NCBI RefSeq assembly: GCF_009846885.1
Contig: NZ_WUWM01000024.1
Coordinates: 1 to 64,000, forward strand
From: Paenibacillus puerhi
Lineage (GTDB): Bacteria; Bacillota; Bacilli; Paenibacillales; NBRC-103111
DNA: 64,000 nucleotides
Direction of reading: 5' to 3'
Shown here: in pieces, positions 51,128-60,248 of the stretch
How positions within the stretch are numbered: position 1 is the stretch's first letter
How the letters are laid out: every line of letters starts with the position of its first letter
The notes under the pieces: generated by a model
The model's input: only the letters and a program-made list of their open reading frames with translations
Told to the model about the DNA's origin: nothing
Databases searched by the model: none
Program-made: the position numbers and the translations under genes

Positions 51128-52087
51128 ATGAAAGAAATGACAGCCGGTCAACGAGACGTAAAGCCGAGAGCAAGCCTCCAACGGTCGAACGTGCTGGGGC
51201 GACTTAAAAGAGACAGATGGATCTATGTCCTGCTGCTGCCGGGACTGCTTTACTTTTTAGTATTTAAGTATGTCCCGATGTGGGGGGTACTGCTGGCGTT
51301 CAAGAACTATCAGCCTTTTACAGGATTTTGGAAAAGCGAATGGGTAGGGCTGGAGCATTTTCGTCTGTTTTTTGGGAACCCCGACTTTTTCATGCTGCTG
51401 CGAAACACGTTAATACTGTCCTTCTATAATCTGATTTTCTTCTTTCCTGCACCGATCGTGCTGGCGCTGCTGCTGAACGAGATTCGGCTGGCGGTCTTCA
51501 AGCGTACGGTTCAGACGTTGATTTATGTACCGCATTTTATCTCGATGGTCATCGTGGCCAGTATGACGTATGTGTTTCTGACGACCGAGGGCGGTGTCGT
51601 TAACGAGTATATTTACCAATATACCGGAACGAAGATCAATTTCCTCGCAAGTCCCGACTGGTTCCGGCCCCTGATCCTCATCCAGACGATCTGGAAGGAA
51701 TGCGGCTGGGGGACGATCATCTTCCTGGCGGCGCTCGCCGGCGTCGATGTGGAGCAGTATGAGGCCGCTACCGTGGACGGTGCAAGCCGCTGGAGGAAGA
51801 TGTGGCATATTACGCTGCCTTCTATCCGCAGCACGATCGTGATCCTGCTTATCCTCCGGATGGGGCATGTGCTGGATAACGGCTTCGAGCAAATTTACCT
51901 GATGCTCAATCCGTTGAACCGCGAAGTAGCCGAGGTCTTTGACACGTATGTGTATATGATGGGGATTACTCAAGGGGCATTCAGCTACAGTACGGCAGTT
52001 GGGCTGTTCAAGGCAGTCATCGGGGTAACCATGGTGCTGGGTACCAACTATTTAGCCAAAAAATTCGGACAATCCGGACTATACTGA
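51128..52087 (+). CDS. importer 2 permease, LplB type
   Basis: This 319-residue, six-helix sugar-importer permease is close in sequence to the importer 1 protein at 40851. Shared are VFKYVPMWGVLLAFKNYQPF near the N-terminus and the ATPase-coupling loop EAATVDGASRWRKMWHITLPSIRSTI (about residues 220-245). ATG 51128 is chosen with GGAGGTGAGGGAAGG before it; in-frame ATGs at 51077 and 51110 are alternatives. Unlike importer 1, here the permeases come before the binding protein. The ATPase must be supplied from elsewhere. Confidence 0.9.
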   Translation: MKEMTAGQRDVKPRASLQRSNVLGRLKRDRWIYVLLLPGLLYFLVFKYVPMWGVLLAFKNYQPFTGFWKSEWVGLEHFRLFFGNPDFFMLLRNTLILSFYNLIFFFPAPIVLALLLNEIRLAVFKRTVQTLIYVPHFISMVIVASMTYVFLTTEGGVVNEYIYQYTGTKINFLASPDWFRPLILIQTIWKECGWGTIIFLAALAGVDVEQYEAATVDGASRWRKMWHITLPSIRSTIVILLILRMGHVLDNGFEQIYLMLNPLNREVAEVFDTYVYMMGITQGAFSYSTAVGLFKAVIGVTMVLGTNYLAKKFGQSGLY

Positions 52088-52105
52088 CGAAGGAGGAGAC
52101 CAAAC

Positions 52106-52990
52106 GTGGCAAAACAATACCGAACTTTGGGCGGAACGATCTTTGACACCGCGAACTATATTGTGCTGGGCCTGTTCGCGCTGGCCGCTATCCTCCCGTT
52201 TATCTTTGTTATCGGCGGGTCGTTCGCCTCCGACGCCGAGTTAACCAAGAGGGCCGTGATTTTGATCCCGGAAACCTTTTCACTGGATGCTTACAAATTC
52301 GTGTTCTCGACCGATACCATTACGCGAAGCATTTTTGTCTCGATCTTTGTAACGGTAGTCGGAACGCTGGTTAACCTGTGCTTTACCGTGACGATGGCTT
52401 ACGCACTCGCCAAACGTTCCTTGATGGGACGCAACCTGGTGTTGAATCTGGTTATTTTCTCGATGCTGTTCGGCGGCGGGATGGTTCCGACTTATCTCGT
52501 AATCCGGGAGCTGGGGCTGCTCGATACGTATGGAGCGCTCTTTCTGCCTGGGGCTATCAACGCCTTCAACCTGATTATCGTCAAAAACTTTTTCCAGGAG
52601 CTTCCGCCGGAGCTGGAAGAAGCGGCCCGAATCGACGGCTGCTCGGAGCTTGGGTTGCTGTGGAAAATCGTGCTTCCCTTATCCAAGCCGGTGCTGGCGA
52701 CCTTCACCCTGTTTTACGCCGTCGGCCATTGGAACGACTTTTTCGGAGCCTTGCTCTATATTAACGATCCGACCAAATGGCCGCTTCAAGTTATGCTGAG
52801 ACAAATTGTTCTGCTGTCCCACGCCGCTGCCGGGGATATGTCTGCGATGGATCCGAATTTCGTTCAGCCGCCGGAGCAATCCGTCAAGATGGCTGTCATC
52901 GTGGTAGGGACGCTGCCTATTCTGATGGTGTATCCGTTCCTGCAGAAGCATTTTGCCAAAGGCGTGCTGATCGGTTCGGTCAAGGGCTGA
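52106..52990 (+). CDS. importer 2 permease, LplC/YtcP type
   Basis: This 294-residue partner permease has six membrane helices and the EAA loop EEAARIDGCSELGLLWKIVLPLSKPVL (about residues 173-199). The C-terminal YPFLQKHFAKGVLIGSVKG is almost the same as in importer 1, so the two importers are paralogous. AGGAGG lies before GTG 52106, 18 bases after the first permease. A 280-base gap with unusual hairpins separates it from the binding-protein gene. Confidence 0.9.
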   Translation: MAKQYRTLGGTIFDTANYIVLGLFALAAILPFIFVIGGSFASDAELTKRAVILIPETFSLDAYKFVFSTDTITRSIFVSIFVTVVGTLVNLCFTVTMAYALAKRSLMGRNLVLNLVIFSMLFGGGMVPTYLVIRELGLLDTYGALFLPGAINAFNLIIVKNFFQELPPELEEAARIDGCSELGLLWKIVLPLSKPVLATFTLFYAVGHWNDFFGALLYINDPTKWPLQVMLRQIVLLSHAAAGDMSAMDPNFVQPPEQSVKMAVIVVGTLPILMVYPFLQKHFAKGVLIGSVKG

Positions 52991-53068
52991 TGCTTGATTA
53001 CCAAGCATAGGCAGTACTGTCGTCCTGCCGCACATGAGTACAGGGCAACCGGTACCCGTGGGGCGGCG

Positions 53069-53236
53069 GACGGTCTGGCCTCGTAGAAATGGCTTCGAAC
53101 AGAAGCTTTTCTTAAGAGCCAAGAAGGTTCAGTCCTAAGCGCGAGAAGCGCAAAGGAACCTTCTGCTCGCAAGAAAAGCAACCGTCAAAGACGGTCTGGC
53201 CTCGTAGAAATGGCTTCGAACAGAAGCTTTTCTTAA
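53069..53236 (+). repeat. duplicated terminator-like hairpin module between permease and binding-protein genes
   Basis: A 47-bp sequence occurs twice (53069-53115 and 53190-53236), 121 bases apart. Each copy has the hairpin GCTTC-GAACA-GAAGC followed by TTTTCTT. Between them a large stem forms from GAAGGTTC and GAACCTTC. Outside that stem, GCTTTTCTT (53105-53113) pairs with AAGAAAAGC (53171-53179). ACCGTC-AAA-GACGGT adds a small hairpin at the second copy. The module may attenuate, process or stabilise the transcript so that binding protein and permease are made in different amounts. Confidence 0.7.
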
Positions 53237-53269
53237 ATAGACATAATCCAATAAGGGAGGTTCTATTCA

Positions 53270-54862
53270 ATGAAAGATCAACGTAAACGCAACAAAGGTA
53301 AACGCTGGGTATCCATCGTATCCGTAGGTACACTGGCCGCCGTATCGCTGGCTGGCTGTTCGCAAGGCGGGGGGAGTGCGCCCGCAGGAACGTCCGCACC
53401 GGCTCCAGCCCCCGCGGGCACCGAGGCAAAGCAGCAGGCTCCGCTCGATCTGACCGTGATGCTGCCGATCTTTAAGACGAATTACCCGAAGGACGGAAGT
53501 CCGGTTGCAGCTGAGATTGAAAAGTACACGAATTCCAAGATCCACTTCGAATGGGTGCCTAACGCCTCTTACGTTGACAAATTTAATATCACACTTGCTT
53601 CCGGCAAGCTGCCCCACATCATGTATGTGCCCGATGTCAAGTCGCCAAGCTTCATTAATGCGGCGAAATCCGGAGCTTTCTGGGAAATTGGTCCGCACCT
53701 CAAGGATTACAAGACCTTAAGCGAAGCTAATCCGGTTATTCTGAATAACTCATCCGTAGACGGGAAAAATTATGGCATATACCGTGGGCGCGATCTCGGA
53801 CGCAATGGGATCGTGTTCCGCAAGGATTGGCTGGAAGCTGTAGGTATGCAGACTCCAAAAACGATTGATGATTTTTATAATATGTTAAAAGCGTTTAAAG
53901 AGAAGGATCCCGACAAGAACGGAAAGGCCGATACCTACGGCATGGTATTGGTAAAATGGACGGGTCAATGGGCCAGCGGCTTCGATACGATCAAGCTGTG
54001 GTTCGGCTCGCCTAATAAATGGGGAGTAGTCGACAACAAGCTGGTGCCTGAGCATCAGACTGCCGAGTATGTGGAAGCGTTGAAGTTTATGAAGAAGCTG
54101 TATGATGAGAAGCTGATCAACCAGGACTTCGCAGTCATGGATTCCGCCAAATGGTCCGACCCTGTCGTGAACAACCAGGCTGGCGTGATCGTGGATGTTA
54201 TCGATACGGCTGCACGGGTAGACGACAAGATTCATGCGGCGCTTGCCAAGGAAGGCAAGGATCAGCCGGATGTACACTTCATGGATGTGCTCGGGGGAGT
54301 CACGGGACCGAACGGCCTGCGCACCTTGCCGACCTCCGGCTATGCCGGATTGCTCGCCATCCCGAAATCATCGGTGAAGACGGAAGAAGAACTGAAGCGG
54401 GTCTTGACCTTCCTGGACAAAATGAACGAGCCTGAGATGCATACGATGGCAGGCTACGGGCTTGAGGGTAAGCATTATACGAAGGTCGGAGAGCACATCG
54501 AACGCTCGAAGGATACAGCCTTGCTTGAGTCCGAAGTGGAAGGCTTGAATCAAATGATTCCATTTATTCCAAAGGATCGCGGCTTGACTGTGAAGCAAAC
54601 CCCGCTGCGTATCAAGCAAACGGAAACCATCAAGGAAAATGAGAAGTCGATCGTAGCCAACCCGGCCGAGCCGTTCATCTCGACAGTTTACTCGCAAAAA
54701 GGCGCTCAGCTTGATAATATTATCAATGATGCCCGCATCAAGTTTATTGTCGGTCAAATCGACGAAGCGGCGCTGAAGGCGGCCTTCGAGCTCTGGAAGA
54801 AGAGCGGCGGCGACGAATTAGTCAAAGAAATGAACGATCTGTACGCAGCCAGCAAAAAATAA
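53270..54862 (+). CDS. importer 2 sugar-binding lipoprotein
   Basis: This 530-residue lipoprotein has its lipid anchor at C30 (lipobox LAGC), then an Ala/Pro/Gly-rich spacer. The fold is the same as importer 1's binding protein, with ITLASGKLPHIMYVPD, YGIYRGRDLGRNGIVFRKDWLEAVG and the calcium-type loop DPDKNGKAD. It is a paralogue, not a copy, so it probably binds a related but different oligosaccharide. GGGAGG precedes ATG 53270. A strong terminator follows. It sits behind the duplicated hairpin module and could be expressed more highly than the permeases. Confidence 0.9.
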   Translation: MKDQRKRNKGKRWVSIVSVGTLAAVSLAGCSQGGGSAPAGTSAPAPAPAGTEAKQQAPLDLTVMLPIFKTNYPKDGSPVAAEIEKYTNSKIHFEWVPNASYVDKFNITLASGKLPHIMYVPDVKSPSFINAAKSGAFWEIGPHLKDYKTLSEANPVILNNSSVDGKNYGIYRGRDLGRNGIVFRKDWLEAVGMQTPKTIDDFYNMLKAFKEKDPDKNGKADTYGMVLVKWTGQWASGFDTIKLWFGSPNKWGVVDNKLVPEHQTAEYVEALKFMKKLYDEKLINQDFAVMDSAKWSDPVVNNQAGVIVDVIDTAARVDDKIHAALAKEGKDQPDVHFMDVLGGVTGPNGLRTLPTSGYAGLLAIPKSSVKTEEELKRVLTFLDKMNEPEMHTMAGYGLEGKHYTKVGEHIERSKDTALLESEVEGLNQMIPFIPKDRGLTVKQTPLRIKQTETIKENEKSIVANPAEPFISTVYSQKGAQLDNIINDARIKFIVGQIDEAALKAAFELWKKSGGDELVKEMNDLYAASKK

Positions 54863-54870
54863 CTAGTAAA

Positions 54871-54904
54871 AAAGGGCCATATCTCCGCGATATGGCCCTT
54901 TTTC
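54871..54904 (+). terminator. rho-independent terminator of importer 2
   Basis: AAAGGGCCATATC and GATATGGCCCTTT form a perfect 13-bp stem with a 5-base loop (54871-54901), followed by more T residues. This is the strongest terminator in the window. Confidence 0.88.
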
Positions 54905-55037
54905 TGCTTCAAACCAAGATTATTCAAACTGAAACAAAAAAATACAAACAAAAAATCCAGTTATTAACTTGAATCTAGTTAGTCTCGTGGTTTATGGTGT
55001 AAGTACCCTTTATGTCGTTAGCAAAAGGCCGACAGGA

Positions 55038-55051
55038 TGAAGGCGTTTACA
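55038..55051 (-). promoter_or_regulatory. cre-like site before the membrane AraC gene
   Basis: TGAAGGCGTTTACA matches the reverse-complement cre consensus at 13 of 14 positions. It ends 19 bases before the ATG, a position where CcpA could block transcription. This would place the sensor of the locus under glucose repression. Confidence 0.4.
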
Positions 55052-55070
55052 AGACAAGGTTGGTGGAATC

Positions 55071-57416
55071 ATGATCCAGAGGATGACAAGCAGGTTTAGG
55101 CAAGTCATAGACCGCTTTCCCGGCAGCACAAGAAGATTTTATCGCAAAAGTCTCGTCTTGCTCCTGATCGTTTCAGCGATTCCAGGTCTGATCACCGGAG
55201 CCGTCGTGTACGGGATAGCCGGGGGGCGCCTGGAGAGCGAATTGCTTCACCTTCATAATGCCCAGATCGAGCAGCGGGCCGGAAATATTGACGAACAGTT
55301 AAACAATCTGGAGCTTATGCTTTCCCACTGGGCGTTCGACTCCAAATTCGATTATATGCTGAACGAGCCGGATTTCGTCTACAACTACGAGAAAGCATGG
55401 GACATCACCAAAACCTTGCTGGTTATGCAGGGATCCAACACGATGACGAGAAGAGTCGAGCTTTACTTGCAGCGCAGCCCGTCGCTCCTGTTCAATCCCC
55501 AGTACAATGTCATGCTGCAGGACGATGTAGAGCAGGTATACGAGGGACTGCTTCGCTCCCCGAAAAGCACCTATTGGACCCAGTCGGCCTTTGAACCGGG
55601 CCGTCCTGATGAGAAGGACTTGACGCTCGTGCACCATATACCGGGAGGCGCTCTGAAGCCGTTCGGCGCATTGCTGATTCGTATGGATCAGGAGAAGGTA
55701 GCTTCCATGCTAAGCACGATGACCCCGTACAATGAAGGGGAGGCCTTCCTGATGCAGAACAACGGGGAAGTATATGCTTCCTCGGGCAGCCAAGGCGGAG
55801 CCTCACCGCTTATTAACAGCCTGAAGGAACAGATTGCATCAAGGAAGGACAAGCAAGGCTCCTTCTTCTTTACCTGGAATCGATCGACCTATGCGGTTAC
55901 TTACGGGGGCTTTTCGCGGATTGCCGACAACTGGATGTATGTGTCCGCTTCGCCGATTACAAGCATCACGTCTCCCGTCGTGCTGATCTCGAAGGTCATC
56001 ATCGCGGCGAGCCTCGGAGCCCTGCTGCTGGCGGGACTGCTGGCCTGGCTTGCTTCGCGCAGTATCTATACGCCGATCGACCGGCTGATGCAGATGCTGC
56101 TGAGCGGCAAGACGGCCTCTGACGGGCATGACGATGAGCTCACGCTGATCGAGCGGCAGTGGCAGCATCTTCACCGCGAAAGCGGCGAGCTGCAAAGCCG
56201 GTTATCGGAGCAGCTGCCCCATGTTAAGGAAAGCTTCCTTCATCAATTGCTGCAGGGCTACCTGTTCGCTTATTCGGAAGAGGACCTGCTGCGGAGAATG
56301 GAGAGGTACCGCTGGGAGGTAACGAATCATCGCTTTATTGTTCTTCACATTAGACTCACGGGAATTACCAGTTTAGGGGGGAAATTCAAGGATGGGGATG
56401 AAGGTCTGGTGACCTTCGCAGCGGTCAATATGATCGGAGAGATCGCACAGGAGCGGTTCGGGCAGAGCGATACGATCAATTTTCACGACCTGACGGCCGC
56501 CGTTCTGCTGACCGTTCCCAAGGAAGGCTTACCTCTGCCGGACATCCGGTCGTTCGGGGAAGAGCTGACTAACACGGTTAACCGTATTCTGAAGATGCGG
56601 GTCACCTTGGTGGTCAGCCGCCCGATAGACCGGATCGCGGATGTGCCGCTTGCCTTCGAGGAGACGAAGCGGGCGCTGGGCCAGCGTGACTTTGAGAGTG
56701 AGAATCAGTTTATCGATATGGAGGAGTGGCTGCAGCGGGAGAGCGACGAGCTCTCCGAGCCGCAGTATCCGTTTACCCTGGAGCGGGAATTTATTCATGC
56801 CCTTAGAACGGGGCGGGAGGCGGATGGCGGCCAACTGCTGGAGGCGATCCTGGAGGTGCTTACCGCCAAGGGAGCCAAGGAGATTGACGTACAGCAGGGG
56901 ATGCTCCATCTTCTCGGCAGCGTGCAGCATGCGGTGATGAGCTCGGGGATTCAGCCGAACCGATTATACGATTGCGTCAATCTGTACGAGCAGCTCTCGC
57001 AGATCCGGGAGCCTGAGCGAATGCTCGCCTGGTTCAGGGAACGGGTAGTTGCCCCGTATCTGGCGGAGCTGACCGGCCGTTCCGATTCCCAGGTCAAGAG
57101 GCTTATCGAGCAGGCCATGAGGTATTTGCAGGACCGCTACATGCAGGATATTTCACTTGAGAGCTGCTCGGACCATATCGGTACCAACCCGTTCAACCTG
57201 AGCAAGTCATTCAAACAGGTAACAGGCAAAAACTTCATCGACTATCTCACCGAGCTTAGGATGGACAAGGCGAAGGAGCTTCTGCGCGAGACGGAGTTGA
57301 AAATCAACGATGTGGCCGAGCATGTCGGTTACCAGCATAGCTACTTCAACCGGATCTTCAAAAAACAGGAGGGCATCACCCCGAGCAAATACCGGGAGAT
57401 GAGCCGCAACGGGTAA
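55071..57416 (+). CDS. membrane-bound AraC-family sensor-regulator
   Basis: This 781-residue one-component regulator has a first membrane helix (about residues 25-48), an extracytoplasmic sensor region (about 50-300) and a second helix (about 303-327). A cytoplasmic linker domain leads to two AraC-type helix-turn-helix units at the C-terminus (about 680-778: RYMQDISLESCSDHIGTNPFNLSKSFKQVTGKNF and INDVAEHVGYQHSYFNRIFKKQEGITPSKYR). It resembles B. subtilis YtdP/YesS-type proteins found beside lplABC-like importers. The outer domain probably senses sugar, directly or through a binding protein. A cre-like site overlaps its upstream region. It is likely to control importer 2. Confidence 0.88.
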   Translation: MIQRMTSRFRQVIDRFPGSTRRFYRKSLVLLLIVSAIPGLITGAVVYGIAGGRLESELLHLHNAQIEQRAGNIDEQLNNLELMLSHWAFDSKFDYMLNEPDFVYNYEKAWDITKTLLVMQGSNTMTRRVELYLQRSPSLLFNPQYNVMLQDDVEQVYEGLLRSPKSTYWTQSAFEPGRPDEKDLTLVHHIPGGALKPFGALLIRMDQEKVASMLSTMTPYNEGEAFLMQNNGEVYASSGSQGGASPLINSLKEQIASRKDKQGSFFFTWNRSTYAVTYGGFSRIADNWMYVSASPITSITSPVVLISKVIIAASLGALLLAGLLAWLASRSIYTPIDRLMQMLLSGKTASDGHDDELTLIERQWQHLHRESGELQSRLSEQLPHVKESFLHQLLQGYLFAYSEEDLLRRMERYRWEVTNHRFIVLHIRLTGITSLGGKFKDGDEGLVTFAAVNMIGEIAQERFGQSDTINFHDLTAAVLLTVPKEGLPLPDIRSFGEELTNTVNRILKMRVTLVVSRPIDRIADVPLAFEETKRALGQRDFESENQFIDMEEWLQRESDELSEPQYPFTLEREFIHALRTGREADGGQLLEAILEVLTAKGAKEIDVQQGMLHLLGSVQHAVMSSGIQPNRLYDCVNLYEQLSQIREPERMLAWFRERVVAPYLAELTGRSDSQVKRLIEQAMRYLQDRYMQDISLESCSDHIGTNPFNLSKSFKQVTGKNFIDYLTELRMDKAKELLRETELKINDVAEHVGYQHSYFNRIFKKQEGITPSKYREMSRNG

Positions 57417-57451
57417 GCAGCCTGGCGTGATACGGTCTTCTGCGGCATGCC

Positions 57452-57480
57452 AAAGCAAAAGCAAAAGCAAAAGCAAAAGC
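57452..57480 (+). repeat. AAAAGC hexanucleotide microsatellite
   Basis: About five tandem copies of AAAAGC lie between the AraC gene and the chemoreceptor terminator. Slippage could change the copy number, but no gene frame depends on it. Confidence 0.8.
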
Positions 57481-57484
57481 CAAA

Positions 57485-57522
57485 AAGCACCGTCCGGCGT
57501 CTCTAGCGCCTGACGGTGCTTT
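57485..57522 (-). terminator. rho-independent terminator of the chemoreceptor gene
   Basis: AAAGCACCGTC and GACGGTGCTTT (57484-57494 and 57512-57522) enclose a GGCG/CGCC inner stem. On the minus strand they are followed by TTTTT. Confidence 0.75.
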
Positions 57523-57531
57523 GCAGGTTCG

Positions 57532-59289
57532 CTACAGCTTGAACCGGCGGGCGAGCTGCTGCATGTCCTGAGACATCGATTGGAGGGATTCGGCGGAAGC
57601 GCTGATTTCCTCCATCGCGGCGATCTGCTCCTCGGTAGAAGCGGAGATGGTCTGGGCCATGCCGCTGGATCGGGTCGCCATGCGCTCGAGCTCCTGGAGG
57701 GAAGCGGCGATCTGCTGCGAGCTGGCCGACATTTGCTCCGCAGCGCCGGAAGATTCCTGGGCCTGCTCGACAATGCTGCGGGCAGCGGCCAGAATATGGG
57801 CGAACGTATCGCCTGTAAGGCGGATCGACTGTACGCCTTCCTCGACCTCATGCTCGCTCTTGGCCATGGCCGCCGCCGCCGTTTCGATATCGTGACGGAT
57901 CGAATCGATCAGCTCCGTTATTTGGGAGGCGGACAGGTTGGAGCGCTCAGCAAGCTTCTTCACCTCGCTGGCGACTACGGCGAATCCGCGGCCGTGCTCA
58001 CCCGCGCGGGCAGCTTCGATCGAGGCATTGAGCGCCAGCAGATTGGTTTGCGAGGAAATCTCGCTCATGACCTGAACGATCTCTCCGATCTGGTTGGACC
58101 GGTTCTCCAGCTTATGCATCATGCCGACCAGTTCGACCACCGTGGCGCTTATCGCATTCATCTGCTCGGTGGAGTAATGGATGAGCCGATGACCTTTCTC
58201 CGCTTGCTGACGCGCTGCGATCGAGGTCTCATAGACCGATAAGGAAGTAGCGGCTATGCGCTGGATGCCCAGTGCCATTTCTTCCATAGCTCGGGAGCTT
58301 TCGCGGATGCTTTGGGCCTGAGCTTCATTGGTTCCCGCAACGGTCTGCACCGCTTCCGCGATTTGGGTGCTGGCGGAGGTTGTTTCGGTGGTAGCCGCAG
58401 ATAATTGATACGAAGCGGCGGACAACGAATCCGAGCTCGTCAGCAGTCCCTGGGCCAGCGTCTTCAAGTTGGCATGCATGGTCTGGAAGGAAACGAATAA
58501 TTCTCCGATTTCGTCCTTGTTGCGGATTTTCAGCTCGTAACTGCTCAGATCACCGGCGGCAAACTGCTTCGCCTGCCGGGCAAGTCCCATGATCGGCCGG
58601 GAAATATGCAGAGAAAATAAGGTTAGGATGACGGCTCCTGCTACATAACAGACAGCCAGCGTAAGCAGGATCGTTTTGAGGATGCGAACTTGGCCGCTAT
58701 TGTAATCCTCGTAATAGGAGCCGGCGCCTATGATCCAGCCCCAGGAAGGACTAAGACCGGCGTATGTAATTTTCGGAGCTTCCTTTGTCGAATCGGGCAG
58801 AGGCCAGGAATAGGTGGTGAAGCCGCCTCCTGCTTTTGCTTTGGTAATCATATCCTGAATATAGTAAAAACCGTCGCTTGTCTGTTTGTCTGCGATGTTT
58901 TGACCTTCCAGCAAGGGATGAGCGAGCAGATCCCCTTGTTCATTAAGGATAAAGAAGTAGCCGTGCTCGCCGAGGTCAATCGAGGAATTGACCGGACGGA
59001 GCCCTTCCTTCTGCGGTCCGAGCAGCAGCTCTTTCACCTGTTCTTGCGCCTGCTGCTCGGTTAATCCGCCTGATTTGGCGGCCTGCTCATAGAAGGAGGT
59101 CAATTCGACAGCCATATGGACCGCATTTTTCAGATTTTTTTCGATCAGGAGGTTGTTCTCTTCCGCTGACGTTTGATAGATGATCGAACCGAGTATGGCG
59201 ATGGGCGCCAGTAAGAGGACGAGGCACGTCAGCACTAGTTTGTTTCGAATCGTCAAGTTCTTCCTGGCATTTGTTTGTTTGCTGCTCAA
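57532..59289 (-). CDS. methyl-accepting chemotaxis protein with Cache sensor
   Basis: This 585-residue chemoreceptor has a first membrane helix (about residues 15-37) and an extracytoplasmic sCache_2-type domain (about 45-185: [37 protein letters not shown]). A second helix (about 208-230), a HAMP domain and a long signalling coiled coil follow. The conserved hairpin tip is [41 protein letters not shown]. Such domains commonly bind small carboxylates, and lutABC is the divergent neighbour, so lactate is a possible ligand (inference). TTG 59289 has GGAGTGA before it. An in-frame ATG at 59331 lacks a ribosome site but would add 14 residues. Confidence 0.9.
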   Translation of the reverse strand: MSSKQTNARKNLTIRNKLVLTCLVLLLAPIAILGSIIYQTSAEENNLLIEKNLKNAVHMAVELTSFYEQAAKSGGLTEQQAQEQVKELLLGPQKEGLRPVNSSIDLGEHGYFFILNEQGDLLAHPLLEGQNIADKQTSDGFYYIQDMITKAKAGGGFTTYSWPLPDSTKEAPKITYAGLSPSWGWIIGAGSYYEDYNSGQVRILKTILLTLAVCYVAGAVILTLFSLHISRPIMGLARQAKQFAAGDLSSYELKIRNKDEIGELFVSFQTMHANLKTLAQGLLTSSDSLSAASYQLSAATTETTSASTQIAEAVQTVAGTNEAQAQSIRESSRAMEEMALGIQRIAATSLSVYETSIAARQQAEKGHRLIHYSTEQMNAISATVVELVGMMHKLENRSNQIGEIVQVMSEISSQTNLLALNASIEAARAGEHGRGFAVVASEVKKLAERSNLSASQITELIDSIRHDIETAAAAMAKSEHEVEEGVQSIRLTGDTFAHILAAARSIVEQAQESSGAAEQMSASSQQIAASLQELERMATRSSGMAQTISASTEEQIAAMEEISASAESLQSMSQDMQQLARRFKL

Positions 59290-59415
59290 TACAGTCACTC
59301 CATTCTGCTGGTCTTGGGTATTTAGGGCCATCCATGTAGGTATTTTTGATTATTATACGTTCGATACATGCTAATGGCGCTGAAAAATAAGAATATTCTG
59401 TGAATTTATGTCGAA

Positions 59416-59464
59416 ATTTGAATGATACAAAGTAGTATTCAAATAAAAAACCACAAGGTATAAT
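59416..59464 (+). promoter_or_regulatory. lut promoter region with inverted repeat
   Basis: ATTTGAAT (59416-59423) and ATTCAAAT (59437-59444) are perfect 8-bp arms with a 13-base spacer. TATAAT (59459-59464) is the probable -10 for lutA. The palindrome covers the -35 region, so a repressor such as a LutR-like GntR protein could bind there. No such regulator gene is in the window. Confidence 0.45.
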
Positions 59465-59516
59465 AAAATCATTAACTTATCTGATAACCTGACAACATCA
59501 ATTACACGAGAGGTGC

Positions 59517-60248
59517 ATGATGAAAGTCTCCTTATTTATTACTTGCTTGAGCGATGCGATTTTTCCCCGCGTGGGCGAAGCGATGGTTCGCCTCTTGGCA
59601 CGCTACGGGGTCGAGCTGGAATTTCCTCCGATTCAAACCTGCTGCGGCCAGCCCGCCTACAACAGCGGATACTGGGATGAGGCCAGAACCAGCGCCAGAA
59701 CGATTGTGGCCGCATTTGAGGACAGCGACTTCGTTATTGCTCCATCCGGGTCCTGTACGTATATGATTCATCACTACTCCGAGCTCTTCAAGGATGATCC
59801 GGTTATGCTGGCCAAGGCGGAGCGGCTGCGGGACAAGACGTACGAGTTTACCCAATTTCTCGTCCAAGTACTGGGCGTCACGGATCTTGGGGCCGAGTTC
59901 AGGCACAAGGTAACTTATCACCCGTCCTGTCACGGCAGCCGTCTGCTCGGCGTCAAGGACGAGCCGATGGAGCTGCTGAGCAAGGTGCAAGGTCTGGAAT
60001 TCGTTCCGTTGCCGTTCGCGGAGGATTGCTGCGGCTTCGGCGGAACGTTCGCCGTCAAGATGGCGGATATTTCCGGTGCGATGGTGACCGAGAAGGTTGA
60101 CCATATCAAGGAGACGGAGGCCGAGGTGCTTGTCGGACTGGATATGGCGTGTCTGATGAACATCGCCGGGAACCTGCGATACCGCAACGAACCGGTCAGG
60201 GTGATGCACTTGGCCGAGCTATTATATGAAGGAGTGAAGCAGGCATGA
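59517..60248 (+). CDS. lutA: L-lactate utilisation protein LutA
   Basis: This is a 243-residue subunit of the LutABC iron-sulfur complex that oxidises L-lactate to pyruvate. It has the two cysteine-rich CCG domains: PIQTCCGQPAYNSG (about residue 40), then HPSCHGSRLLG and EDCCGFGGTFAVK (about 140-185). These resemble heterodisulfide-reductase cofactor domains. GAGAGGTG precedes the paired ATG codons at 59517 and 59520. Its stop overlaps lutB by four bases. Confidence 0.95.
   Translation: MMKVSLFITCLSDAIFPRVGEAMVRLLARYGVELEFPPIQTCCGQPAYNSGYWDEARTSARTIVAAFEDSDFVIAPSGSCTYMIHHYSELFKDDPVMLAKAERLRDKTYEFTQFLVQVLGVTDLGAEFRHKVTYHPSCHGSRLLGVKDEPMELLSKVQGLEFVPLPFAEDCCGFGGTFAVKMADISGAMVTEKVDHIKETEAEVLVGLDMACLMNIAGNLRYRNEPVRVMHLAELLYEGVKQA

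Noticed and set aside
53080-53115. tRNA or group II intron fragment (GTAGAAATGGCT)
   Set aside because: No cloverleaf can be drawn, and the short resemblance to intron text is better explained by the duplicated hairpin module.
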